Position numbers and translations under genes: made by a program. From assembly GCF_051401765.1 (NCBI RefSeq), contig NW_027480464.1, positions 2,604,001 through 2,668,000 on the forward strand: a stretch of DNA of 64,000 nucleotides. The letters run 5' to 3'. Position 1 is the stretch's first letter. Each line of letters starts with the position of its first letter. A model generated the notes under the pieces. It was not told the DNA's origin, did no database searches, and was given only the letters and a program-made list of their open reading frames with translations. Shown piece by piece: positions 53,301-63,901 of the stretch. The stretch is from Calliopsis andreniformis. Lineage: Eukaryota; Arthropoda; Insecta; Hymenoptera; Andrenidae.

Positions 53301-55137
53301 TCTTCAATCCTCAATCGCCAATCTCCAATCCTGAATACTCAATCTTCAATCCTCAATCCTCAATCCTCAATCCTCAATCCTCAGTCCTCAAACCTCAATC
53401 CTGAATCCTCAAACCTGAATCCTCAGTCTTCAGACCTCAGTCCTCAACAATCAGTTGTCAATCCTCAATCCTCAATAGAATATCCTCAATTCACTGGTTT
53501 CAATACTCAATAATCAACCTGAAATCTTCAAATCTCTATCCACAATCATCAATTCTCATCACTGAACCCTCAACACTCAGTCCCCAAACCTCAATCTTCA
53601 ATCTTCAATCCTCAATCCTCAATCCTCAATTTTCAATCCTCAATACTCAATCTTCAATCCTCAATACTAAATCCTCAATCCTCAATCCTCAGTCCTCAAT
53701 CCACAATCCTCAATCCTCAAAAACCTCAATCCTCAATCGTCAGCCCTCGTCCTCAATCGTCAACACTCAATCCTCAATCCTCAATCTTCAATCATCAATA
53801 CTCAATCTTCAATCCTTAATCCTCAATCTTCAATCCTCAATCCTCAATTCTCAGTCCTCAATACTCTATCCTCAATCGTCAATCCTCAATACCCAATCCT
53901 CAATCTTCAATCCTCAATCCTCAATCCTCAATCCTCAGTCCTCAATCTTCATTCCTCAATACTCAATCTACAATCCTCAATCCTCAATCCTCAATCCTCA
54001 ATGTTCAATCGGCAATACCCAATTCTCAATCTTCAATCCTCAATCCTCAATCCTCAATCCTCAAACCTCAATCCTCAACCCTCAATCCTCAGTCCTCGAA
54101 CCTCAAACCTGTATCCTCAATCCTGAATCCTCAATCATCAGACCTCATTCCTCAACAATCAGTTGTGAATTATCAATCCTCAATAGAATATCATCAATTC
54201 ACTGTTTTCAATACTCAATACTCAATCTGCAATTTTCAAATCTTTATTCACAGACATCAATTCTCATCATTCAACACTCAACACTCAGTCCCCAATCCTC
54301 AATCTTCAATACTCAATCCTCAATCCTCAATCCTCGATCCTCAATCTTCAATCCTCAATACTCAATCTTCAATCCTCCATCCTCAATCGTCAATCCTCAA
54401 TCCTCAATCCTCAATCGCCAGGCTTCAATCCTCAATACTCAATCTTGAATCCTAAATCCTCAATCCTCAATCCTCATTCCTCAATCCTCATTCTTCAATC
54501 CTCAACACCCAATCCTCAATCTTCAATCCTCAATCCTCAATCCTCAACTCTCAATCCTCAATCCTAATTCCTTAGTCCACAAACCTCAATCCTCAACCCT
54601 CAGCACTCATCCTCAATCCTCAATCCTCAATCTTCAATCCTCAATCCTCAGTCCTCAGTTCTCAACCCTCAATCCTCAGTCCTCAGTCCTCAAACCCCTA
54701 CCCCCAACCCTCAGCCCTCATCCTCAATCCTCAATCCTCAATCCTCAATCCTCAATACTCAATCTTCAATCCTCAATACTCAATCTTCAATAATCAATCT
54801 TCAATTCTCAATCCTCAATACTCAATACTCAATCGTCAATCCTCAATCCCCAATCCTCAATCTTCAATCCTCAAACCTCAATCCTCAATCCTCAATCCTC
54901 AATCCTCAATCTTCAATCCTCAATACTGAATCTGCAATCCTCAATCCTCAGTCCGCAATCCTCAATCCTCGATACTCAATCCTCAATCTTCAATCCTCAA
55001 TACTCAATCTTCAATCCTCAACGCTCAATGCTCTATCCTCAATCCTCAGTCCTCAGTCCTCAATCCTCAATCCTCAAACCTCAATCTTCAACCGTCAGTC
55101 CTCGTCCTCAAACCTCAACCCTCAATCCTCAATCCTC
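50327..55137. repeat. Block E, copy 3 (about 4,811 bp, right part replaced)
   Basis: The copy matches copy 2 at offset 7,495, then 7,516 (three heptamers more near 51225). Against copy 1 the offset is 12,929, then 12,705 after a 224-bp (32-heptamer) deletion near 52420, then 12,707 after a 2-bp insertion at 53717-53725. Cores lie near 50660 (f), 51499 (c), 52262 (e), 53475 (c) and 54182 (e). Near 55137 it leaves block E and continues as unit C, at a stretch the two families share. Confidence 0.85.
53717..53725 (+). repeat. Nine-base unit TCAAAAACC (2-bp insertion)
   Basis: The sequence reads TCAATCCTCAAAAACCTC, where every paralogue (near 41008, 46708 and 48508) reads TCAATCCTCAAACCTC. It is one of very few units with a length other than 6 or 7. 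A homopolymer sequencing error is possible. Confidence 0.7.
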
Positions 55138-55850
55138 AAACTTCAATCATCAATACTCAACCTTCAATCCTCAATCCCCAATCCTCAGTCCTCAATCCTC
55201 AATCCTCAATATTCAACGCACAACCCTCAACCATCAATCCTCAACACTCAACCGTCAATCCTCAATTCTCAATACTCAATAGAATATCCTGAATTCTCAT
55301 GGTTCAATACTCAATCCAAAATATTCAATAATCAAATCTCAATCCTCAAACATCAATTCTCAACACTCAGTCCTCAACACTCAGTCCTCTCTCTTCAATC
55401 CTCCATCATCAATCCTCAATCCTCAAGCGTCAATCCTCAATGCTCAATCCTTAATCCTCAACCATCAATCCTCAGACCTCAAACCTCCACCCCGAATCCT
55501 CAATCCTGAATCCTCAATCTTCAGCCATAAGTCCTCAGCAATCAATTGTCAATCCTCAATCCTCAATAGAATATCCTCAATTCACAGTTTTCAATACTCA
55601 ATCCCCATTCTTCAATCTTCAAATCTCAATCCACAAACGTCAATTCTCATCACGCAACCCTCAACACTCTGTCCTCAATCTGCAATCCTCAATCCTCAAT
55701 CCTCAATCTTCAATCCTCAATCCTCAAACCTCAATCCTCAATCCTCAATCCTCAATCCTCAGTCCTCACTCCTCAATCCTCATTCTTCAATCCTCAATAC
55801 CGAATCCTCAATCTTCAATCCTCAATCCTCAATCCTCAATTCTCAATCCT
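54956..55850. repeat. Unit C relic joined to block E copy 3
   Basis: AACGCTCAATGCTC lies at 55020 and a type d then a type a core follow near 55279 and 55567, spaced as in unit C (offset about 26,810 from 28147-29040). CTCTGTCCTCAATCTGC is also shared. Around 55715 it lacks the CAATACTCAATCTTC of unit C, and it drifts away near 55850. The first about 180 bp is common to block E and unit C, so the switch probably arose by exchange within that shared stretch. Confidence 0.8.
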
Positions 55851-56374
55851 CAATCCTCAATCCTCAGTCCTCAATCCTCAATCTTCAATCCTCAACCCTC
55901 AGTCCTCAATCCTCAATCCTCATTCTTCAATACTCAATACCCAATCCTCAGTCTTCAATCCTCAATCCTCAATCCTCAAATCTCAATCCCCAATCCTCAG
56001 TCCTCAGTCCTCAAACCTCAATCCTCAACCCTCAGCCCTCATCCTCAATTCTCAATCCTCAATCCTCAATCCTCAATCTTCAATCCTCAATACTCAATCT
56101 TCAATAATCAATCCTCAATTCTCAATCCTCAATACTCAATCCTCAATCGTCAACCCTCAATACCCAATCCTCAATCTTCAATCCTCAATCCTCAACCCTC
56201 AATCCTCAATCCTCAATCCTCAATCTTCAATCCCCAATAATCAATCTTCAATCCTCAATCCTCAATCCTCAATCCTGAATCCTCAATTCTCAATCCCCAA
56301 ACTCCAATCCTCTATACTCAGTCTTCAATCCTCAATCCTCAATCCTCAATCCTCATTCTTCAACCCTCAATACC
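55851..56374. repeat. Heptamer stretch left of block F
   Basis: There is no gene and no core here. The stretch near 55866-56095 resembles 60392-60625 (CAACCCTCAGTCC, then CATTCTTCAATACTC). CCCCAAACTCC at 56295 recurs at 58952 (offset 2,657) together with the preceding CCTGAATCC and following TATACTC, so 56215-56345 has a second copy at about 58870-59000. Confidence 0.78.
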
Positions 56375-57255
56375 CAATCCCCAATCTTCAATCCTCAATC
56401 CTCAATCCTCAATTCTCAATCCTGAATCCTCAATCCTCAGTCCTCAAACCTCAATCGCCAATCCTCAGCCCTCATCCTCAATTCTCAGTCCTCAATCTTC
56501 AATCCTCAATCCTCAATCCTCATGCCTCAATCCTCAATACTCAATCCTCAGTCATCAAACCTCAATCCTGAATCGTCAATCCTGAATTCTCAATCTTCAG
56601 ACCTCAGACCTGAACAATCAGATGTCAATCCTCAATCCTCAATAGAATATTATCAATTCACAGTTTTCAATACACAATACTCAATCTGCAATCTTCAAAT
56701 TTCTATCCACAAACATCAATTCTCATCACTCAACCCTCAACACTCAGTCCCCAATCCTCAATTTTCAATCCTCAATCCGCAATCCTCAACCCTCAACACT
56801 CAGTCCCCAATCCTCAATCTTCAATCCTCAATCCTCAATCCGCAATCCTCAATCCTCAATCTTCAATCCTCTATACTAAATCCTCAATCCTCAATCCTCA
56901 ATCCTCAATCCTCAATCCTCAATCCTCAATCCTCAATCCTCATTCTACAATCCTCAATACCCAATCCTCAATCTTCAATCCTCAATCCTCAATCCTCAAT
57001 TCTCAGTCCTCAATCCTCAGTCCTCAGTCCTCAAACCGCAATCCTCAACCCTCAGCCCACATTCTCGGTCCTCAATCCTCAATTCTCAGTCCTCAGCCCT
57101 CAAACCTCAATCCTCAACCCTCAGACCTCATCCTCAATCCTCAATTATCAATCCTCAATCCTCAATCTTCAATCCTCAATACTCAATCTTCAATCCTCAA
57201 TCCTCAGTCCTCAATACTCAACTATCAGTCCTCAATTCTCAGTACTCAATCCTCA
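56375..57255. repeat. Block F, copy 1 (about 880 bp)
   Basis: The block matches 60763-61643 at a constant offset of 4,388 bp. Shared landmarks are AATCGCCAATCC (56453), CATGCCTC (56521), a type g core near 56641 and CAGCCCACATTCTCGG (57053). The two copies part near 57255, where this one continues CTCAAACCTCAAACC and the other CTCAATCCTCAATC. Confidence 0.83.
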
Positions 57256-57554
57256 AACCTCAAACCTCAATCCTCAACCGTCAGTCCTCGTCCTCAATCC
57301 TCAACCCTCAATCCTCAATCCTCAGTCCTCAATCCTCAATCCTCATTCTTCAATACTCAATACCCAATCCTCAGTCATCAATCCTCAATCCTCAATCATC
57401 AAATCTCAATCCCCAATCCTCAGTCCTCAGTCCTCAAACCTCAATCCTCAACTCTCAGCCCTCATCCTCAATTCTCAATCCTCAATCCTCAATCCTCAAT
57501 CTTCAATCCTCAACACCGAATCTTCAATAATCAATCCTCAATTCTCAATCCTCA
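57256..57554. repeat. Heptamer stretch between F paralogues
   Basis: There is no gene and no core here. CGTCAGTCCTCGTCC with a TCGTCC hexamer near 57281, then CATTCTTCAATACTC and a CAACTCTCAGCCCTC stretch, resemble 58090-58430 and 60295-60580 in the same order. Confidence 0.75.
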
Positions 57555-58440
57555 ATCCTCAATCCTCAATCTTCAATCCTCAATCCTCAATCCTCAATCC
57601 TCAATCCTCAATCCTCAATCCTCAATCCTCATGCCTCAATCCTCAATCCTCAATCCTCAGTCATCAGACCGCAATCCTGAATCCTCAATCCTGAATCCTC
57701 AATCTTCAGACCTCAGACCTGAACAATCAGATGTCAATCCTCAATCCTCAACAGAATAACATGAATTCACAGTTTTCAATACTCAATACTCAATCTTCAA
57801 TACTCAATCCTCAATCCTCAATCCTCAATCCTCAATCCTCAATCGTCATTCTTCAATACTCAATACTCAATCTTCAATCCTCAATCCTCAATCCTCAATC
57901 CTCAAACCTCATCCTACAATCCTCAATACCCAATCCTCAATCTTCAATCCTCAATCCTCAATCCTCAATATTCAATCCTCAATCCTCAGTCCTCAGTCCT
58001 CAAACCTCAATCCTCAACCCTCAGCCCTCATTTTCAATCCTCAATCCTAAATTCTCATTCCGCAAACCTCAAACCTCAATCCACAACCGTCAGTCCTCGT
58101 CCTCAATCCTCAACCCTCAATCCTCAATCCTCAGTCCTCAATCTTCAATCCTCAATACTCAATATTCAATCCTCAATCCTCAATCCTCAGTCCTCAATCC
58201 TCAATCTTCAATCCTCAATACTCAGTCCTCAATCCTCAATCCTCATTCTTCAATACTCAGTGCCCAATCCTCAGTCTTCAATCCTCAATCCTCAATCATC
58301 AAAGCTCAATCCCCAATCCTCAGTCCTCAGTCCTCAAACCTCAATCCTCAACCCTCAGCCCTCATCCTCAATTCTCAGTCCTCAATCCTCAATCCTCAAC
58401 CTTCAATCCTCAATACCCAATCTTTAATAATCAATCCTCA
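57555..58440. repeat. Block F2, copy 1 (about 0.89 kb)
   Basis: The block matches 59767-60645 at offset 2,212 (CATGCCTC at 57630/59842), dropping by one heptamer to 2,205 (ATCGTCATTC at 57842/60047; CAGTCCTCGTCC at 58091/60296). Its core near 57754 is an altered type g: CAACAGAATAACATGAATTC, with most of the right part of the core lost. Confidence 0.78.
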
Positions 58441-59100
58441 ATTCTCAATCCCCAATCCTCAATCCTCAATCTTCAACCTTGAATCCTCAATCCTCAATAC
58501 TCAATCCTCAATCCTCAGTCCTCAGCCCTCAAACCTCAATCCTCAACCCTCAGCCCTCATCCTCAATCCTCAATCCTAAATTCTCAATCCTCAAACCTCA
58601 AACCTCAATCCTCAACCGTCAGTCCTCGTCCACAATCCTCAACCCTCAATCCTCAATCCTCAGTCCTCAATCTTCAATCCTCAATACTCAATAGTCAATC
58701 CTCAATCCTCAATCCTCAGTCCTCAATCCTCAATCTTCAATACTCAATCCACAGTCCTCAATCCTCATTCTTCAATCCTCAATCCTCAATCCTCAATCCT
58801 CAATCCTCAATCTTCAATCCCCAATAATCAATCTTCAATCCTCAATCCTCAAACCTCAATCCTCAGTCCTCAATCTTCAATCCTCAATACTCAATAATCA
58901 ATCTTCAATCCTCAATCCTCAATCCTCAATCCTGAATCCTCAGTTCTCAATCCCCAAACTCCAATCCTCTATACTCGGTCTTCAATCCTCAATCCTCAAT
59001 CCTCAATCCTCATTCTTCAATCCTCAATCCTCAATCCTCAATCCTCAATCCTCAATCTTCAATCCCCAATAATCAATCTTCAATCCTCAATCCTCAAACC
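58441..59100. repeat. Heptamer stretch with three CCCCAATAATC motifs of the F region
   Basis: There is no gene and no core here. CAATCCCCAATAATCAATC near 58818 and 59063 repeats a motif also near 56230. The segment 58870-59000 is a copy of 56215-56345 (CCCCAAACTCC at 58952). A second run of TCAGTCCTCGTCC with CACAATCC lies near 58620. Confidence 0.75.
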
Positions 59101-59766
59101 TCAATCCTGAATCGTCAATACAGAAATCTCAATCTTCAGACCTCAGACCTGAACAGTCAGATGTCAATCCTCAATCCTCAATAGAATATTATCAATTCAC
59201 AGTTTTCAATACCCAATACTCAATCTGCAATCTTCAAATCTCTATTCACAAACATCAATTCTCATCACTAAACCCTCAACACTCAGTCCGCAATCCTCAA
59301 TCTTCAACCCTCAATCCTCAATACTCAATCCTCAATCCTCAATCTTCAATACTCAATACTCAATCTTCAATCCTCAATCCTCAATCCTCAATCCTCAATC
59401 CTCAATCCTCAATTTTCCATCGTCAATACTCAATCTTCAATCCTCAATCCTCAATCCGCAGTCCTCAATGCTCAATCCTCAATCCTCAATCCTCAAACCT
59501 CAATCTTCAATCCTCAATAATCAATCTGCAATCCTCAATCCTCAATCCTCAATCCTCAATCCTCAATCCTCAATCCTCAATCGTCGATCCTCAATCCCCA
59601 ATCCTCAATCTTCAATCCTCAATCCTCAATCCCAATCCTCAATCCTCAATCCTCAATCTTCAATCCTTAATCCTCAATCGTCATTCGTCAATCCTCATTC
59701 TTCAATCCTCAATACCCAATCCTCAATCTTCAAACTTCAACCCTCAATCCTCAACTCTCAATCCTC
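59101..59766. repeat. T-type unit with type g core
   Basis: GAACAGTCAGATGTC at 59151 precedes a core near 59183 that is followed by CAGTCCGCAATCC, then CGTCGATCCTCAATCCCC near 59581. This order is the same as in the terminal ladder at 62211 and 63001, so a T unit is already present here. A CAATCCCAATCC near 59629 is one base short of two full heptamers, giving a rare 6-base unit (TCAATC). Confidence 0.78.
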
Positions 59767-60645
59767 AAACCTCAATCGTCAAACCTCAGCCCTCATCCTC
59801 AATCCTCAATCCTCAATCCTCAATCCTCAATCCTCAATCCTCATGCCTCAATCCTCAATCCTCAATCCTCAGTCATCAAACCTCAATCCTGAATCCTCAA
59901 TCCTGAATCCTCAATCTTCACACCTCAGACCTGAACAGTCAGATGTCAATCCTCAATCCTCAATAGAATATCAACAATTCACAGTTTTCAATACTCAATG
60001 CTCAATCTTCAATCCTCAATCCTCAATCCTCAATCCTCAATCCTCAATCGTCATTCCGCAATCCTCAATACTCAATCTTCAATCCTCAATCCTCAATCCT
60101 CAATCCTCAAACCTCATTCTACAATCCTCAATACCCAATCCTCAAACTTCAATCCTCAATCCTCAATCCTCAATACTCAATCCTCAATCCTCAGTCCTCA
60201 GTCCTGAAACCTCAATCCTCAACCCACAGCCCTCATCCTCAATCCTCAATCCTAAATTCTCAATCCTCAAACTTCAAACCACAATCCTCAACCTTCAGTC
60301 CTCGTCCTCAATCCTCAACCCTCAATCCTCAATCCTCAGTCCTCAATCTTCAATCCTCAATACTCAATATTCAATCCTCAATCCTCAATCCTCAGTCCTC
60401 AATCCTCAATCTTCAATCCTCAACCCTCAGTCCTCAATCCTCAATCCTCATTCTTCAATACTCAATACCCAATCCTCAGTCTTCAATCCTCAATCCTCAA
60501 TCCTCAAATCTCAATCCCCAATCCTCAGTCCTCAGTCCTCAAACCTCAATCCTCAACCCTCAGCCCTCATCCTCAATTCTCAATCCTCAATCCTCAATCC
60601 TCAATCTTCAATCCTCAATACTCAATCTTCAATCCTCAATCCTCA
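59767..60645. repeat. Block F2, copy 2 (about 0.88 kb)
   Basis: This is the counterpart of 57555-58440. It starts with the CAGCCCTCATCC stretch, CATGCCTC at 59842 and GAACAGTCAGATGTC at 59931, with a core near 59966 (AATATCAACAATTCAC), again shortened on its right side. It ends near 60645, where it passes into a stretch with TCAACTATCAGTCC also found at 57220. Confidence 0.77.
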
Positions 60646-60762
60646 GTCCTCAATACTCAACTATCAGTCCTCAATTCTCAGTACTCAATCCTCAATCCTC
60701 AATCTTCAATCCTCAATACTCAATCTTCAATCCTCAATCCTCAATCCTCAATACCCAATCCC

Positions 60763-61643
60763 CAATCTTCAATCCTCAATCCTCAATCCTCAATCCTCAA
60801 TTCTCAATCCTGAATCCTCAATCCTCAGTCCTCAAACCTCAATCGCCAATCCTCAGCCCTCATCCTCAATTCTCAGTCCTCAATCTTCAATCCTCAATCC
60901 TCAATCCTCATGCCTCAATCCTCAATACTCAATCCTCAGTCATCAAACCTCAATCCTGAATCGTCATTCCTGAATTCTCAATCTTCAGACCTCAGACCTG
61001 AACAATCAGATGTCAATCCTCAATCCTCAATAGAATATTATCAATTCACAGTTTTCAATACACAATACTCAATCTGCAATCTTCAAATTTCTATCCACAA
61101 ACATCAACTCTCATCACTCAACCCTCAACACTCAGTCCCCAATCCTCAATCTTCAATCCTCAATCCGCAATCCTCAACCCTCAACACTCAGTCCCCAATC
61201 CTGAATCTTCAATCCTCAATCCTCAATCCGCAATCCTCAATCCTCAATCTTCAATCCTCTATACTAAATCCTCAATCCTCAATCCTCAATCCTCAATCCT
61301 CAATCCTCAATCCTCAATCCTCAATCCTCAATCCTCGTTCTACAATCCTCAATACCCAATCCTCAATCTTCAATCCTCAATCCTCAATTCTCAATCCTCA
61401 ATCCTCAGTCCTCAGTCCTCAAACCGCAATCCTCAACCCTCAGCCCACATTCTCGGTCCTCAATCCTCAATTCTCAGTCCTCAGCCCTCAAACCTCAATC
61501 CTCAACCCTCAGACCTCATCCTCAATCCTCAATTATCAATCCTCAATCCTCAATCTTCAATCCTCAATACTCAATCTTCAATCCTCAATCCTCAGTCCTC
61601 AATACTCAATTATCAGTCCTCAATTCTCAGTACTCAATCCTCA
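60763..61643. repeat. Block F, copy 2 (about 880 bp)
   Basis: This is a copy of 56375-57255, 4,388 bp downstream. CATGCCTC is at 60909, the type g core near 61030 and CAGCCCACATTCTCGG at 61441. Differences are few, for example TCGTCATTCC at 60961 (copy 1 TCGTCAATCC) and CTCGTTCTAC near 61335 (copy 1 CTCATTCTAC). Confidence 0.83.
61027..61138 (+). repeat. Conserved core, type g
   Basis: Type g is recognised by the upstream GAACAATCAGATGTC (GAACAGTC in some copies) and by AATATTATCAATTCAC. Copies lie near 56641, 57754, 59183, 59966, 61030, 62254, 63044 and 63945; the last three have CTTAATAGAATATCATC. Here too the middle reads CTATCCACAAACATC. No type a-f core occurs right of 55.6 kb. Confidence 0.82.
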
Positions 61644-62210
61644 ATCCTCAATCTTCAATCCTCAATACTCAATCTTCAATCCTCAATCCTCAATCCGCAA
61701 TCCTCAATGCTCAATCCTCAATCCTCAATCCTCAACCCTCAATCTTCAATCCTCAATACTCAATCTGCAACCCTCAATCCTCAGTCCTCAATCCTCAATC
61801 CTCATTCTTCAATCCTCAATACCCAATCCTCAATCTTCAATCCTCAATCCACAATCCTCAATCCTCAATCCTCATTCTTCAATCCTCCACACCCAATCCT
61901 CAATCTTCAATCCTCAACACCCAATCCTCAATCCTCAATCCTCATTCTTCAATCCTCAATCTTCAATCCTCAACACCCAATCCTCAATCCTCAATCCTCA
62001 TTCTTCAATCCTCAATACACAATCCTCAATCTTCAATCCTCAATCCTCAATCCTCAATTCTCAATCCTCAATACTCAATCTTCAATCCTCCGTCCTCAAT
62101 CCTCAATCCTCTATTCTCAATCTTCAATCCTCAATCCTCAGACCTCAAACATCAATACTCAACCCTCAGTCCTCGTCCTCAAACCTCAATTCTGAATCCT
62201 CAATCCTCAG
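61644..62210. repeat. Heptamer stretch with a 70-bp sub-array
   Basis: There is no gene and no core here. CATTCTTCAATCCTC occurs at 61803, 61873, 61943 and 61999, that is at spacings of 70, 70 and 56 bp (10, 10 and 8 heptamers), with CACACCC or CAACACCC in between. This is a small intermediate-level tandem repeat. The right part returns to the CAGACCTCAAACATC and TCGTCC motifs that precede cores. Confidence 0.8.
61803..62060 (+). repeat. Four-copy sub-array of 70/70/56 bp
   Basis: Each copy reads CATTCTTCAATCCTC, then a CACCCAATCC-type unit, then runs of TCAATCC. Spacing in whole heptamers and the missing two units in the last interval are as expected from slippage or unequal exchange. Confidence 0.75.
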
Positions 62211-63000
62211 ACCTCAGATCTCAACAATCCAATGTCAATCCTGAATCCTTAATAGAATATCATCAATTCACAGTTTTCAAATCCCAATACTCAATCTGCA
62301 ATCTTCAAATCTCTATTCACATACATCAATTCTCATCACTCAACCCTCAACACTCAGTCCGCAATCCTCAACATTCAACCCTCAATCCTCAATATTCAAT
62401 CCTCAATCCTCAATCGTCAATACTCAATACTCAATCTTCAATCCTCAATTCTCAATCCTCAATCTTTAATCCTCAATCCTCAATCTTCCATCGTCAATAC
62501 TCAATCTTCAATCCTCAATCATCAATCCGCAATCCTCAATGTTCAATCCTCAATCCTCAATCCTCAAACCTCAATCTTCAGTCCTCAATAGTCAATCTGC
62601 AATCCTCAATACTCAATCGTCAATCCTCAATCCTCAATCGTCGATCCTCAATCCCCATTCCTCAATCTTCAATCCTCAATCCTCAATCCCCAATCCTCAA
62701 TCCTCAATCCTCAATCTTCAATCCTCAATCCTCAATCGTCATTCGTCAATCCTCATTCTTCAATCCTCAATACCCAATCCTCAATCTTGAATCTTCAACC
62801 CTCAATCCTCAACTCTCAATCCTCAAACCTCAATCCTCAATCCTCAGCCCTAAGACCTCAAATCTCAATCCTCAACCCTCAGCCCTCATCCTCCATCCTC
62901 AATCCTCAACCTTCAACCCTCAATCCTCAATCCTCAAGCCTCAACCCTCAATCCTCAATCCTCAGTCCTCAAACCTCAATTCTGAATCCTCAATCTTCAG
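62211..63000. repeat. Terminal ladder unit T1 (790 bp)
   Basis: The unit begins with ACCTCAGATCTCAAC and a type g core near 62254, then CAGTCCGCAATCC, CGTCGATCCTC at 62640 and CAACTCTCAATCC near 62812. The next unit begins 790 bp later. A base change gives AATCCAATGTC where the others have AATCAGATGTC. Confidence 0.83.
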
Positions 63001-63901
63001 ACCTCAGATCTAAACAATCAGATGTCAATCCTGAATCCTTAATAGAATATCATCAATTCACAGTTTTCAATACCCAATAATCAATCTGCAATCTTCAAAT
63101 CTCTATTCACAAACATCAATTCTCATCACTCAACCCTCAACACTCAGTCCGCAATCCTCAATCTTCAACCCTCAATCCTCAATACCCAATCCTCAATCCT
63201 CAATCGTCAATACTCAATACTCAATCTTCAATCCTCAATCCTCAATCCTCAATCCTCAATCCTCAATCCTCAATCTTCAATCGTCAATACTCAATCTTCA
63301 ATCGTCAATCCTCAATCCGCAATCCTCAATGCTCAATACTCAATCCTCAATCCTCAAACCTCAATCTTCAATCCTCAATACTCAATCTGCAATCCTCAAT
63401 ACTCAATCCTCAATCCTCAATCCTCAATCGTCGATCCTCAATCCCCAATCCTCAATCTTCAATCCTCAATCCTCAATCCCCAATCCTCAATCCTCAATCC
63501 TCAATATTCAATCCTCAATCCTCAATCGTCATTCGTCAATCCTCATTCCTCAATCCTCAATACCCAATCCTCAATCTTCAATCTTCAACACTCAATCCTC
63601 AACTCTCAATCCTCAAACCTCAATCCTCAACCCTCAGCCCTCATTCTCAATCCTCAATCCTCAATCCTCAACCATCAATCCTCAATCCTCATACCTCAAT
63701 CCTCAATCCTCAATCCTCAATCCTCAATACTCAATCCTCAATTCTCAGCCCTAAGTCCTCAAATCTCAATCCTCAACCCTCAGCCCTCATCCTCAATCCT
63801 CAATCCTCAATCTTCAACCCTCAATCCTCAATCCTCAAGCCTCAACCCTCAATCCTCAATCCTCAGTCCTCAAACCTCAATTCTGAATCCTCAATCTTCA
63901 G
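63001..63901. repeat. Terminal ladder unit T2 (901 bp)
   Basis: This is a direct copy of T1, in register for about 600 bp (CGTCGATCC 790 bp after that of T1), then longer by 111 bp (15 heptamers plus a hexamer) near 63610-63730, where CAACCATCAATCC and CATACCTC occur. The type g core is near 63044. Confidence 0.83.
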
